DNA from: Megalopta genalis
Lineage: Eukaryota; Arthropoda; Insecta; Hymenoptera; Halictidae
Assembly: GCF_051020955.1 (NCBI RefSeq)
Contig: NC_135013.1
Coordinates: forward strand, 33,309,302 to 33,373,301
DNA length: 64,000 nt
Reading direction: 5' to 3'
Below the pieces are notes generated by a model. That model searched no databases and was not told the origin of the DNA. It saw nothing but the letters and a program-made list of their open reading frames with translations. Positions 1 to 9,459 of the stretch are shown piece by piece. The translations under genes and the position numbers were made by a program. How positions within the stretch are numbered: position 1 is the first letter of the stretch; every line of letters starts with the position of its first letter.

Positions 1-26
1 CTAAATTGATTCGATAAGAGAAAAGG

Positions 27-174
27 AACTTAAAGGAACTTAACTTCGATAAGATTGACATATTTGCATGCAGCTTTAGCAGATTTAACACAAGACTTTA
101 TGATTCGTTGTTTTAAATCTGTCAACACTGGATGCAATTGTGTCAATCTTATCGAAGTTAAGTTCCTTTAAGTT
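27..174. repeat. Perfect 34-bp foldback inverted repeat
   Basis: Bases 27-60 and 141-174 are exact reverse complements of each other (34 of 34), separated by an 80-bp AT-rich spacer. The left arm begins AACTTAAAGGAACTTAAC and the right arm ends CTTTAAGTT. No protein is encoded. It could be a small foldback transposon or a recent inverted duplication; I saw no other copy in the window. Confidence 0.85.
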
Positions 175-400
175 CGTTTTTTAATTAGATGCAAGTAACA
201 TAATCGAATTGTGAAATTGTTTTAATATATAGCATCACCGTTTTGTAGTTCATCTGCTCGTTTTCTTTTTTTTCATAGATGCATACATTTATCACGATTT
301 TAAGACTTTATAATCTGTTTACTGATTTTTCGATTCTCCGTCATTCGTCATAACTTGTGCTTTCTTCTTGTTGTTATAAAAGTGGGAATTTATCCGTATA

Positions 401-560
401 TATATATAAATATATAATACAAATAAATAAATATAAATAATATAAATAATAATATATATAATATAATATAATATAATAATATAATAATAATAATATAATA
501 ATAATGTAATATAAATAAATATATAAATATAAATATATAATTATAATAAATATATATGAA
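401..560. repeat. AT-only low-complexity tract
   Basis: Almost pure A/T in TATAA and TAA units, lying just downstream (minus strand) of the last visible SDHA-like exon. Open frames here are compositional artefacts. Together with 1-400 it contains no recognisable further SDHA exon. Confidence 0.85.
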
Positions 561-649
561 TAAATAAGCTGGCAGGTTCAACGTTAAATTGCAATTGCAG
601 TAGCGTCGATGGTATTGCAAGATGCGTCGACGTAGATAGAATGGTTTAC

Positions 650-1007
650 CGTGTGATGAGCCCTGAAACGATGCAAGAGGCCGGTTTCCAGTTCCCACGC
701 CAAGACGCCCTTGCAGCAACGGCCGAGCATGAGGAGATCAAGGGCGAAGTACTCGACGAAATAATGCACCTCGTAGCGGAGGGACTGCCCGTATAATGTG
801 TGCAATATCGCGTGACCGGTTCTATCGGCGACGGCGCATGTTCTTTGTGCTATGCCGCCTTTTCCGAACTTCAACGACTGGCCGCCGAATGCTCGCTGAT
901 AGATCGTTCCGTCCTCCTTGCGACTGAACGGACAGCCTAGACATGCGGAACGTTAAAATGATGGAAAAAAACTATAGTATTTTTAAATATAGTATATACG
1001 TATATTG

Positions 1008-1048
<41 letters not shown>

Positions 1049-1099
1049 TATATTTAAAAATACTATAATAATATAATATATAATATATTATTTATATAG

Positions 1100-1139
<40 letters not shown>

Positions 1140-2223
1140 TATTATTATTATTATTATATATTTAAATACTATGTAAATACTATAATAATATAAAATATAT
1201 AATATATTATTTATGTAGTAAATAGTATTTTTATATATATATTATATTATTATTATTATTATAATATTATATTTAAATACTATATAAGTACGGTAATAAT
1301 ATAATATACTATTTATATTTTAATATAATATATATAGTATTTAAATATACAGTATCTTAACTATTCAGATAATCCCGCAAATATCAGCTCAGATTTACAG
1401 TCCGGGTCCCAGTGGACCCAGTCGCCCGTCCAAGTATTAAAAGCAGACGTTCAAGCTTCCGTTCGATATAGCCCAGTTATTGGAAACATTCCGAACTCAG
1501 ACAGCGGATTTTTATGCAAAATGAACATCGTCTGCGTCAATTAGAAGCTGCAGAGGCTGCATACACGTTTAATTCGTTTGCTACGAATTAAATCGCGTAA
1601 TGAACTGTTTTGAAGCCCTCGATCGAAGTCAGCGCAGATATTACCATAATTCTCGAGTTCGTATACGGCGCGCGGCGCCTCCCTGGTTAAAAAGTGTATC
1701 GCATCTTGGTCCCCGAGCCAGTCGGATCCTTTGACGGTGTCGTACATATGGTACAGCCAGTTGTCGTCGGCCTCCGCGTTGATCGCCGCGTTGATTCCAC
1801 CTTGCGCGGCCACCGTGTGCGATCTCGTCGGGAATAATTTCGTCACCACCGCCACACGGTAACCCTTGCTTCCTGAACGACGAAAGGTGGAACGTGCGAA
1901 CGAATTGCCTCGGAAATATACAGCGAATTCTCCCTAATCGACACTCGGATTGTGCACAGAGATTGGACAATTTGGAGAAGAGAAGACACGATTACTCGCG
2001 ACTCGTTCTTTGTATATAGTTACCGATTATTAACAATTATAAAAATAATTTGGGAGTCCTCTTCTCAAATTGTTCATTTTCGTTTCCAAGCTAAGCGTCA
2101 ATTAGAGAGAATTCGGCGAACAGCACGGATTTGAATCTCACCTAAACCGAACGCAGCCCTTAATCCCGCGCCCCCAGCGCCGATGATCACAACGTCGTAG
2201 CAGTGATCGATCATAGGATAATT
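650..2223 (-). CDS. Succinate dehydrogenase flavoprotein subunit-like (SDHA family), partial
   Basis: Three minus-strand exons splice in phase: 2142-2223, 1645-1872 and 650-936, giving about 199 internal residues. The first carries the FAD dinucleotide-binding motif GAGGAGLRAAFGL. The second carries TRSHTVAAQGG, whose His is the covalent FAD attachment site in SDHA, then DTVKGSDWLGDQDAIH. The third carries YQRAFGGQSLKFGKGG, VADRTGH, LHTLYG and YFVEYFALDLL. In the known family this is the complex II subunit that oxidises succinate in the mitochondrial matrix. All splice sites are GT-AG and no frameshift is seen. Residues differ from the usual SDHA at normally constant places (IAQRTCAVADRTGH where QAHRCCCVADRTGH is usual; LGRCCKGVLAWELETG), which suggests a diverged paralogue like Drosophila SdhAL rather than the housekeeping gene. 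The N-terminal presequence exon is not identified, and the exon after the donor at 649 is not found in 1-649. Confidence 0.85.
965..1360. repeat. AT-rich microsatellite expansion in SDHA-like intron
   Basis: Intron 937-1644 of the SDHA-like gene is filled with (TA)n runs near 1012-1046 and 1106-1133 and (ATT)n runs near 1138-1157 and 1246-1262. Similar blocks such as TTTAAATACTATATAA recur three times, so the tract has grown by local duplication. Confidence 0.8.
1930..2118. mobile_element. Family A foldback MITE, degenerate copy
   Basis: Left arm (CTCCCTAATCGACACTCGG, then GGACAATTTGGAGAAG) mirrors the right arm (CTTCTCAAATTGTTC, then GCGTCAATTAGAGAGAA). It sits inside the intron 1873-2141 of the SDHA-like gene and makes up most of that intron. 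The copy is diverged and lacks clear TA ends. Confidence 0.75.
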
Positions 2224-2489
2224 CTGCAAGGAAGATTTCGACCGTCCAATGGCCGCGTTAACGATATAACAGGCAATAACGATTAACGGGCAAATTGACC
2301 CTTTGCACTCGGAGAATGTTCTCGGACCGGTTATCTAATACTCGAGGTAGAAAGCAACGCATCGAAGAAGCCATGAAACGATAGAACGTTGGTGATACAG
2401 TAATTTCTCCCGGAAGTGCCGTATTTCGGGTTGCTGTGAATTTCCCTGTGCTGATTCTACGTCTGTATAATTTATTGCGATGCTAAGGG

Positions 2490-2905
2490 TCGGCGGAATT
2501 GCCGAATTGCCTTCGAATCGTGTCATTTTGTCTCTGAATTGCCTTTCGTCGTGTCATCTGTCCACCGAATTGCCTTCGAATTGCTCTTGGATCATGTCAT
2601 GTGGCCTTTGAATTGCCTTTAATTGTACCATGTGCCCCTCGAATTGTCTTCAAATTGCCTCTGAATCATATCATGTGGCCTCTGAATTGCTTTTAATTGT
2701 GTCACGTGGCCTCCGAATTGCCTTTAATTGTGTCACTTGGTCTCCGAAATGCCTTGAATCGTGTCACGTGGCCTCCGAATTGCCTTGAGTCGTGTCACGC
2801 GCCCTCCGAATTGCCTTCGAATTACCTCTGAATCATATCATGTGACCTCTGAATTGCTTTCAATTGCGTCATATGGCCTCCGAATTGCTTCCGAATCGTG
2901 GCAAA
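2490..2905. repeat. Minisatellite, about 31- and 42-bp units
   Basis: About eleven head-to-tail units of a motif like TCACGTGGCCTCCGAATTGC followed by CTTNAATYGTG. Successive TCAYGTGG cores are spaced mostly 30-34 bp apart, with three intervals of 42-43 bp carrying an extra CTTCGAATTGC. Units differ by several substitutions, so the array is not very young. Many units contain an E-box (CACGTG, or CATGTG). Confidence 0.85.
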
Positions 2906-4816
2906 GAAAAATGGAAATAAAAAAGCTTCATATTAATAAGTTTCTCTAAAAACGAACCGCGAGTCCCGAAGAATCGCGACTTAGTATTCTCGGATCTGCC
3001 GGTTTCGATTCCAATCTCCGAACATTTCCGGGAGAAATTACTGCAATTAGACCGTTTAAGTAGAATTCGACGAAGAAACACGGCGAAACATCGGTTTTGA
3101 ACGTGGCATAAGTACCAGCAGTTTTGTCACGGACGATATCCGAGTGCAAAGGGGTTTCGCAGTCGTCGAGAGGGCACGTTACGTTGTCGCTATTCTCCTT
3201 TCCGCATTTCGATTTCTCCCCGGGGCTGACGTTTATATGAAAACCCCGCGAACCTTGTTTACCGAAGCGTCGAGGTTGTTTCACGAAACGCTGGAAAAAT
3301 ATCGAACGATAAAGTCGGCTCCGTGCGCGACGAGCGCAGCCTCGCCTGTCACGTTTGCAACGCGTCTTTCTTACAAGAAATCCTGACAACCGATCAAGGG
3401 ATCGTAACATCGCAGCCGTCTAGAAGTGTGTTTTCGACGCGATCCTCGGTCTCGGTTACGCCGCACGCGAGAAATCTTTGGTTCTCGGTCGTTCGTCATT
3501 TGATTAGAGAAACAGGACCGCGCGCTACTTTCAGGCTGCGGACACCGGTACTCGGTTAAATCACAGTTTATGGTGATTATCCGCGAGCTTTGGACACGCG
3601 TTGCGATGTGTCGTCGTGTCGGATCCGTTTCGCAAAATAAAAATGTTCTGCGGCGGCCGCGGGAACTGCAAGTAACAATTGTTTCCTTACATTCAGTCAC
3701 TTTAACCCTCTACAGCTCGATGTAACCCTGAGTTGCGGGCTTATCCAGGCCCTTTTCATCCAATTTAATTTTTAGCAACAATGTGAACGAAGTTTCTTGC
3801 TCTTTTAGCTTGCTTTTTCTTGCTTCTTCTCCACTCTCGCTTCGCGTCTCGGAGTAAACTGAATTTCTGTATAATTCGCGAATTTTTCGTTAATTTACAT
3901 CTCTTATATTTCGTATATTTTTTATGTGCGATTATAATTATGTGTATACATATTTTTCGTACAAATTATACTGGGAGAAATTGAACCTGTGAGCAAATAA
4001 ATTACAGTAAATCTCGAGATGTAAATTTTGTCGAGTCTCGAACGACGTAAATTTTGGACAACCCTGTAAAAAGTCCGATTGTAAAGGGTTGATAAATTCA
4101 GAATAGTATGTCGATGTTCCTGGACTTCTCTAAGCTCGATATTGGTCGAATGGAATTCTACCTAGTCATTGTCGTTGTAAATGTATAAAATGTATGCTGT
4201 CTAGTTAGCAGAGTCATCATTATTAACACGTTACCCGTCGCGAGATTCTAGTTTTTCAGACTCTAGTTTTTCCCAGAAACTGCAATTTATGATCGCTAAT
4301 TCGTGCTCGTATCCTTTCAATGGGACATTGTTACTCGGAACATTGGATAATTGAAAAATTTCATTTTCGAACGATGTTCTTTCGTGCGAGTTAGCTGGAC
4401 CCGAAATAGATCTGAATCAGGTGGACCACGATAATCTATATCTCGTAGTAAATGTCTCGCGAACATGTTAATTAACACTGCACAGTGCCGAACATATTTT
4501 CCCGCAGGTCTTGAAAATAAATGTCCAGATAATTGTTCGAAATTCGTTCGGAACGATGACCGAAGTATTTCGAGAAGGCTGAGATCGACGAGAAGACTGA
4601 AACGATCATCGTTACAGTTTCGTACAAGCATAACCTTTTATTGCACTTGCAAAAATACAGTTCGAAACATAGACGATTTATCGGTACAATTATTACAATG
4701 GTTGATTAATTTGACTCGCGCGAAGGCTCTTTCTTCTTCTCCGCAGGCTGTTCCTCTTTGGTATTGTTCGGACACCTTGAGAGCCGATGGTAACTAGTAG
4801 ATAATTAAAGACTATA
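2906..4816. other. Intergenic stretch, no supported gene
   Basis: Several overlapping open frames of 60-154 residues exist on both strands, but none shows a family motif, a convincing splice structure or strand-specific codon bias. No tandem repeat or recognised transposon was seen here. Confidence 0.5.
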
Positions 4817-5185
4817 CAGAGTATCCAAAAATTATGTTACTTCCGGGAAATGGGGGGTTTCTCGCGTCGTTTCAAGTAACTTTTTCCTTTGAGAAAATGC
4901 AATGCGCGGCTTCGTTTACGAGATATCAAGGAAAATCCGTGACCAATGAGAGATCGCTGACGCCCCGCCCTCGCGACCACTGCCGCTGCGCCAGACAGCC
5001 GGTGCGACACGGCATTGGCCGCAAGGGCGGAGCGCCGGCCGCCCTCGCTCCGCGATTGGTCAGTGTTTTTCGTTGATAACTCGTAAACGAAGCCGCGGAT
5101 TGAATTTCCGCAAAGGAAAAAGTTGCTCCAAATGACCCGAGGAACCTCCCATTTCCGGATTACGATACATTTTTGGGCCACCCTG
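4817..5185. mobile_element. Family B GC-rich foldback MITE, near full length
   Basis: TA-flanked ends CAGAGTATCCAAAAA and TTTTTGGGCCACCCTG. Inside are mirrored arms, TTTCCTTTGAGAAAATGCAA on one side and TTTCCGCAAAGGAAAAAG on the other, around a GC-rich centre with CGCCCCGCCCTCGCGACCAC. ATTGG/CCAAT motifs occur three times. It encodes no transposase. A TA target site and short inverted ends suit a Tc1/mariner-mobilised non-autonomous element; that assignment is inference. Confidence 0.85.
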
Positions 5186-6111
5186 TAGAAACGCTGTTCG
5201 AACGAGCCGGTTATCCAGCCTCGTCGACGGTTACCGATCGTTAGATTCGTTAACAAACGTCGGCTACCCGGTCGCTACCCTTAATCACCGGCTCTAATCA
5301 ATCGAGGTACATCTATCAACGGAAATCGTTCGGCTTATGTTACGGTTACTTTATTCAACACACCGTGATACTTGATACATAGCGTGATCGATCGATCCAC
5401 CTCGTTTAGTGCTCACTCGTATAAAAAAGCTTACAAAAAACGTTACGGTCGGAGTATTGTGCAGAACGTTTCGTACAACGAACGATACCATTAAGAAGGC
5501 AGTGAGGATCCGGATAAAACAACGAGCGAGGGAACGCAAGACGAATTTTCACGGGGGAAACGTTGTTTCCGTTAAGACGTTAACGTTCAAAGAAAAATAA
5601 GAGAAACGGTTTCAATTAGTTTCGACGAAACAGAATGGCTGTATGTATTTATCGTTGACCCGCTAATTGCGACGTTTCTTGTAGAATTAATCTGTAGAAA
5701 AGAAAACCGGTTCCGTTAGGCGAAGACCAACTCGAAATCGAGTGCAGCACGAACGTAGGCGAGATGTGCGCGATTAACGGTAACCAACGATCAACGAAAA
5801 TAACGGAGAACCTACGGATTAATATTCTCGTGTACAATACGATTTCCATGTACAGTAATGTCTCTTTAACACGTTCCGTGCCACGTGTACCATCGATGGT
5901 ACACGCTTGCATGTTTACTTAGTGAACTGAACAAATTGTTTACAAGAAATTTAGAACCGAAGAATCAATTTCCACCGCAAGAATGGGCGTTGATAAGTTT
6001 TTGTTACGTTGTTATGTGTACGAGAATTAATAATTGCACGTAATACATCAAGTTTTAGTAAAATATCAAAGTGTGAAGATTCGAGTAAAAAAAGCTCGGC
6101 ACGGAACGTGT
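5186..6111. other. Intergenic stretch, no supported gene
   Basis: Moderately AT-rich unique sequence. Short open frames on both strands show no family motif. Nothing regulatory could be supported. Confidence 0.45.
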
Positions 6112-6318
6112 TAATTGACACTGAGATTGTGCAAAAATATGCGACAATTTGGGAAGAGGAGATACGATTATTCGAGTCTTGCAGCTCGTTTTTATAGTTG
6201 TTGACAATCGATAACCATAAAAAAAATGAGCCACAAGGCTGGAACAATCGTATCTCCTCTTCCAAAATTGTCCATTCTTGTGGACAATCTGAGCGTCAAT
6301 TAGAGAGACATTGCTATA
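6112..6318. mobile_element. Family A foldback MITE
   Basis: Starts with TTAATTGACACTGAGATTGT and ends with GAGCGTCAATTAGAGAGACA. The inner arms ACGATTATTCGAGTCTTG and GGCTGGAACAATCGTATC pair around a short AT centre. The left terminus has lost the CAGTAATGTC end. Confidence 0.8.
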
Positions 6319-6601
6319 TACGCACACATACACGATATCCGTTCGTTGCATTCAAACAGGATCGATTCATTTGCGACATCAATGTCGATACCTCGGATCC
6401 AATAATTATTAGAATGATTAAAATCGATTACTAAGAACTAATCTCATGCTATTCCATGCAACGTACTAAGAGACGAAACAGAAAAAAAAACAAAATGCTC
6501 GGCTAAAATGTTTCGCTAAAAATTCTGAGCTCGATGAAAATTCACGAAACAGTTTATACAATTCGGATTAATGCGACAGAAGAATATAATTGTCTTTTTA
6601 A

Positions 6602-6846
6602 CCATTTGCACTCGAGAAGTCATTTCAATTGTAAATTTAAGATAATTTTTCTGACTCACAGTTTTATTTCCATTTTATGTGAGAAACTGCATTCCATGCA
6701 TATGAAATCGAGTATTGTGGCGACTCGTACAACAGTTAAGCTTTCAACGATTTTTTAAATCTAAACTTTGTTAATATAACAATTATCTTGGAACGTGATA
6801 TAACGATTTTAGCGGCGCCTCGAAATCACCACTCGAGTGCAAAGGG
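6602..6846. mobile_element. Family C TTAA-bounded MITE
   Basis: Flanked on both sides by TTAA (6598-6601 and 6847-6850). Terminal inverted repeats are CCATTTGCACTCGA and TCGAGTGCAAAGGG. The 245-bp interior matches 13247-13491 over its length (AATTTTTCTGACT, TATCTTGGAACGTGA). TTAA duplication plus CCC-type ends is the signature of piggyBac-like non-autonomous elements. Confidence 0.85.
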
Positions 6847-6912
6847 TTAAAACGTGTGCGTTTACGAGTCCCAATTAAAATGCGACAAGTTTCGACGCGC
6901 TGGTAGAGCATA

Positions 6913-7250
6913 CAGTAATGTCTCTCTAATTGACGCCCAGATCGCGCACAAAAATGGACAATTTGGGAAGAGGAGATACGATTATTCGAGCCTCGCGGTT
7001 TATTTTTATAGTTATAAATTGTCCACAATTATAAGAACGAGCCGCGAGGCTCGAATAATCGTTTATTTTTATAGTTATAAATTGTCCACAATTATAAGAA
7101 CGAGCCGCGAGGCTCGAATAATCGTTTATTTTTATAGTTATAAATTGTCCACAATTATAAAAAACGAGCCGCAAGGCTCGAATAATCGTATCTCCTCTTC
7201 CCAAACTGTCCATTTTAGTGGACAATCTGAGCGTCAGTAAGGGAGACATT
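6913..7250. mobile_element. Family A foldback MITE with expanded centre
   Basis: TA at 6911-6912 precedes CAGTAATGTCTCTCTAATTG; the right end reads GAGCGTCAGTAAGGGAGACA. At about 338 bp it is longer than the usual 215 bp, because the central stem has been tandemly amplified (see 6998-7186). Confidence 0.88.
6998..7186. repeat. 63-bp tandem triplication inside a family A element
   Basis: GTTTATTTTTATAGTTATAA starts at 6998, 7061 and 7124, an exact 63-bp period. Each unit ends with the hairpin GAGCCGCGAGGCTCGAATAA. The copies are almost identical, so the amplification is recent. It produces a multi-hairpin array in either strand. Confidence 0.92.
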
Positions 7251-7724
7251 TCGCTCGGCTTCGAAAGGACTCGTAAATTCCTCGAAGACCGGAACTTTCT
7301 CCAACAGTTGACGCAACGATGCAAAATCGAAATCGTTTTCTCGAAACGCAATATTCTGTGCCAGCTAACGTCAAACCCTATGAACTAGTTTCACGCGATA
7401 AGATGAATTACGTTTCGCTCGACTGTATCGATTATACAAACATTTTCGTCGGTTCTATCATCTGCAATTGACGTAATTGTTCCATTCGTGTTCCCTAATT
7501 GTACTGAGAAATTCGATCGTTTCATTGACAATCCTCTCGATGAGCCCGAGGACATGTGACTAGAATGTACGTAGCGGTTCGATCATTTAATCGCTCTTAG
7601 TTTTCTACGCTGCAAGAATAAATTCTTCTTCGTCTAACGACTAAGTTCACGAGTATAGTAAATTCTTCCTAATTTTCCTTGAGCTTGTGGACAAAAATGG
7701 ACAATTTGGGAAGCGGAGATGCGG

Positions 7725-7938
7725 TCATTTCTCCCTAATTCGCGCTCAGATTGCGCACAAGAATGGACTATTCGGGAAGAGGAGATACGATTATTCGAGC
7801 TTAGAGCCTCGTTTTTATAATTGTTGAGGATTGGTAAATGTAAAAAGGAGCCACGAGGCTCGAATAGTCGAATCTCCTCTTCCCAAATTGTCCATTTATG
7901 CGCGCAATCTGAGCGCGAATTAGGGAGAAATTATTGTA
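7725..7938. mobile_element. Family A foldback MITE, GCGC subtype
   Basis: Ends are TTTCTCCCTAATTCGCGCTC and GAGCGCGAATTAGGGAGAAA, followed by TTATTGTA. The subterminal word is CAGATTGCGCAC instead of CAGATTGTCCAC, which defines a second subtype shared with 8908-9122, 39492-39991 and 52584-52800. A left-end fragment of another copy abuts it at about 7664-7724. Confidence 0.82.
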
Positions 7939-8250
7939 CGATTATTCGAGCCTTGCGCCTCGTTTTTATAATTTTTGACAATTGTAATTATAAGAAATGA
8001 GCCGCGAGACTCGAATAATCGTATCTCTTCTCAAATTGTCCATTTTTGTGTACAGAAAATTCTCCCTAATTTTCCTTCAGCTTTCAAACAAAAATGGAAA
8101 GTTTAGGGAATTGGCGGCTCATTTTTATAGTCGCTGATCGGCAACAATTTAAAAAAATAACGAACCACGGAGGCTCAAATAATTGTATCTCCTCTTCCCA
8201 AATTGTCCATTTTTGTTTAGAAGCTGATGGAAAATTAGGCAGAATTTATT
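7939..8250. mobile_element. Chimeric pair of family A elements
   Basis: Right half of one family A element (to about 8057) runs directly into a variant element with ends TTCTCCCTAATTTTCCTTCA and GAAAATTAGGCAGAATTTA. The same junction, including GTTTAGGGAATTGGCGGCTC, is found in reverse complement at about 15640-15890, so the pair behaves as one repeat unit. Confidence 0.8.
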
Positions 8251-8907
8251 GTACATATTCGAAAATAATATTCTCGTTTCTTTTTCAATTCCGTGGTGCT
8301 GTGATATCAGTTCGTCGAGTTTAACGGGACGACTCGAATGTAAACGCGATGCCTCGCTTCGAAGAACTCGACGAAACCAACGATGCGAGTCGCGAATTTA
8401 TGACGCGTGTGCAGATTCGTTACGGAGCAATTTACAGTAAACCGGAATCAAACGGAAAGCCTCGCCTCCGACGATCCCCGAAACAATGAAAATCTACGAC
8501 GGCGGCCTACAACTAAAAGAACTGTGTTTCACTAATCCTATCGTTAATTAAAGAACCGGTTATTGTACTAAAAAACAAAAAAAAACGTAATCGCAACGGA
8601 TGGCATCCGATTGATTCATGCGCGCCACACTACAGCACTGTATCTACATTTACTTGCCATCGGACCAACGACGTTGTTTCACTAAGAAAAGAAATGGCAC
8701 TCGCTTCGCCCCGATCGAACGGCTTCTCTGAAAAAGCGCTCGCGACTTTCGTCGAGTCATTTACCGCCGGCAATCTGTTCAACGGGGTATTCTGATGCGA
8801 ATCTTTCGAAAATATCGATTCTTTACAATTTCTTGTGGGACATATGTTGAAAAATGCGACTGGAAAACCTTGCGAACGACTTCTTAAAATTGAGGAAGTT
8901 ACAGCTA

Positions 8908-9122
8908 CAGTGATTTCTCCCTAATTCGCGCTCAGATCGCGCACGAAAATGGACAATTCGGGAACAGGAGATTCGATTATTCGAGCTTAGGGTTCTCGCT
9001 TTTATACCTGTCGATCGATAACTATAAAAACGAGCCGCAAAACTCGAATAATCGCATCTCCTCTTCCCAAAATTATCCATTTTTGTGCGCAATCCGAGCG
9101 CGAATTAGGGAGACATTATTAT
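8908..9122. mobile_element. Family A foldback MITE, GCGC subtype
   Basis: TA at 8906-8907, then CAGTGATTTCTCCCTAATTC. The right arm reads GAGCGCGAATTAGGGAGACA. It lies just downstream of the 3' end of the ZC2HC1-like gene. Confidence 0.83.
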
Positions 9123-9459
9123 AGTTCGAGAGTATGTTTAACTCCAAGTTTACTCGACGTTACTGAAATATGCATAAATAAATTGCAGATGCGACTGCAA
9201 TGGTGTCTTCGCAAACAAAAAGTAATCCCGAAAGAGAGTCTCGAACGAAAACGCAATTTACGCTAGAACACCCCTTGACACAGTTTTTTTCATTTTTTAT
9301 GTACGCATGTTTCTGTTCATCTGTTCAGTATATTTCCCAAACCGGTGTTCTCGAAACAAAATCTGTTCGTTCCAATTCCATTCGTTCCGTCTTCTAATCG
9401 CATTCAGGCCGCTTTACACGAAGACGTTTCGTCGGGCTTCTTCCGCCGCTGTTCGACCC

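Noticed and set aside
2335..2526. Possible first exon of the SDHA-like gene (MASSMRCFLPR near 2374, minus)
   Set aside because: It would join in phase 0 to the exon at 2223 through a GTATTA donor, but gives only 11 residues before the core, too short for a presequence, and part of the region is a family C end remnant (CCCTTTGCACTCGG at about 2300).
2946..3410. 154-residue open frame, minus strand
   Set aside because: No domain, no splice partners and overlapping open frames on the other strand of similar quality; GC content explains its length.
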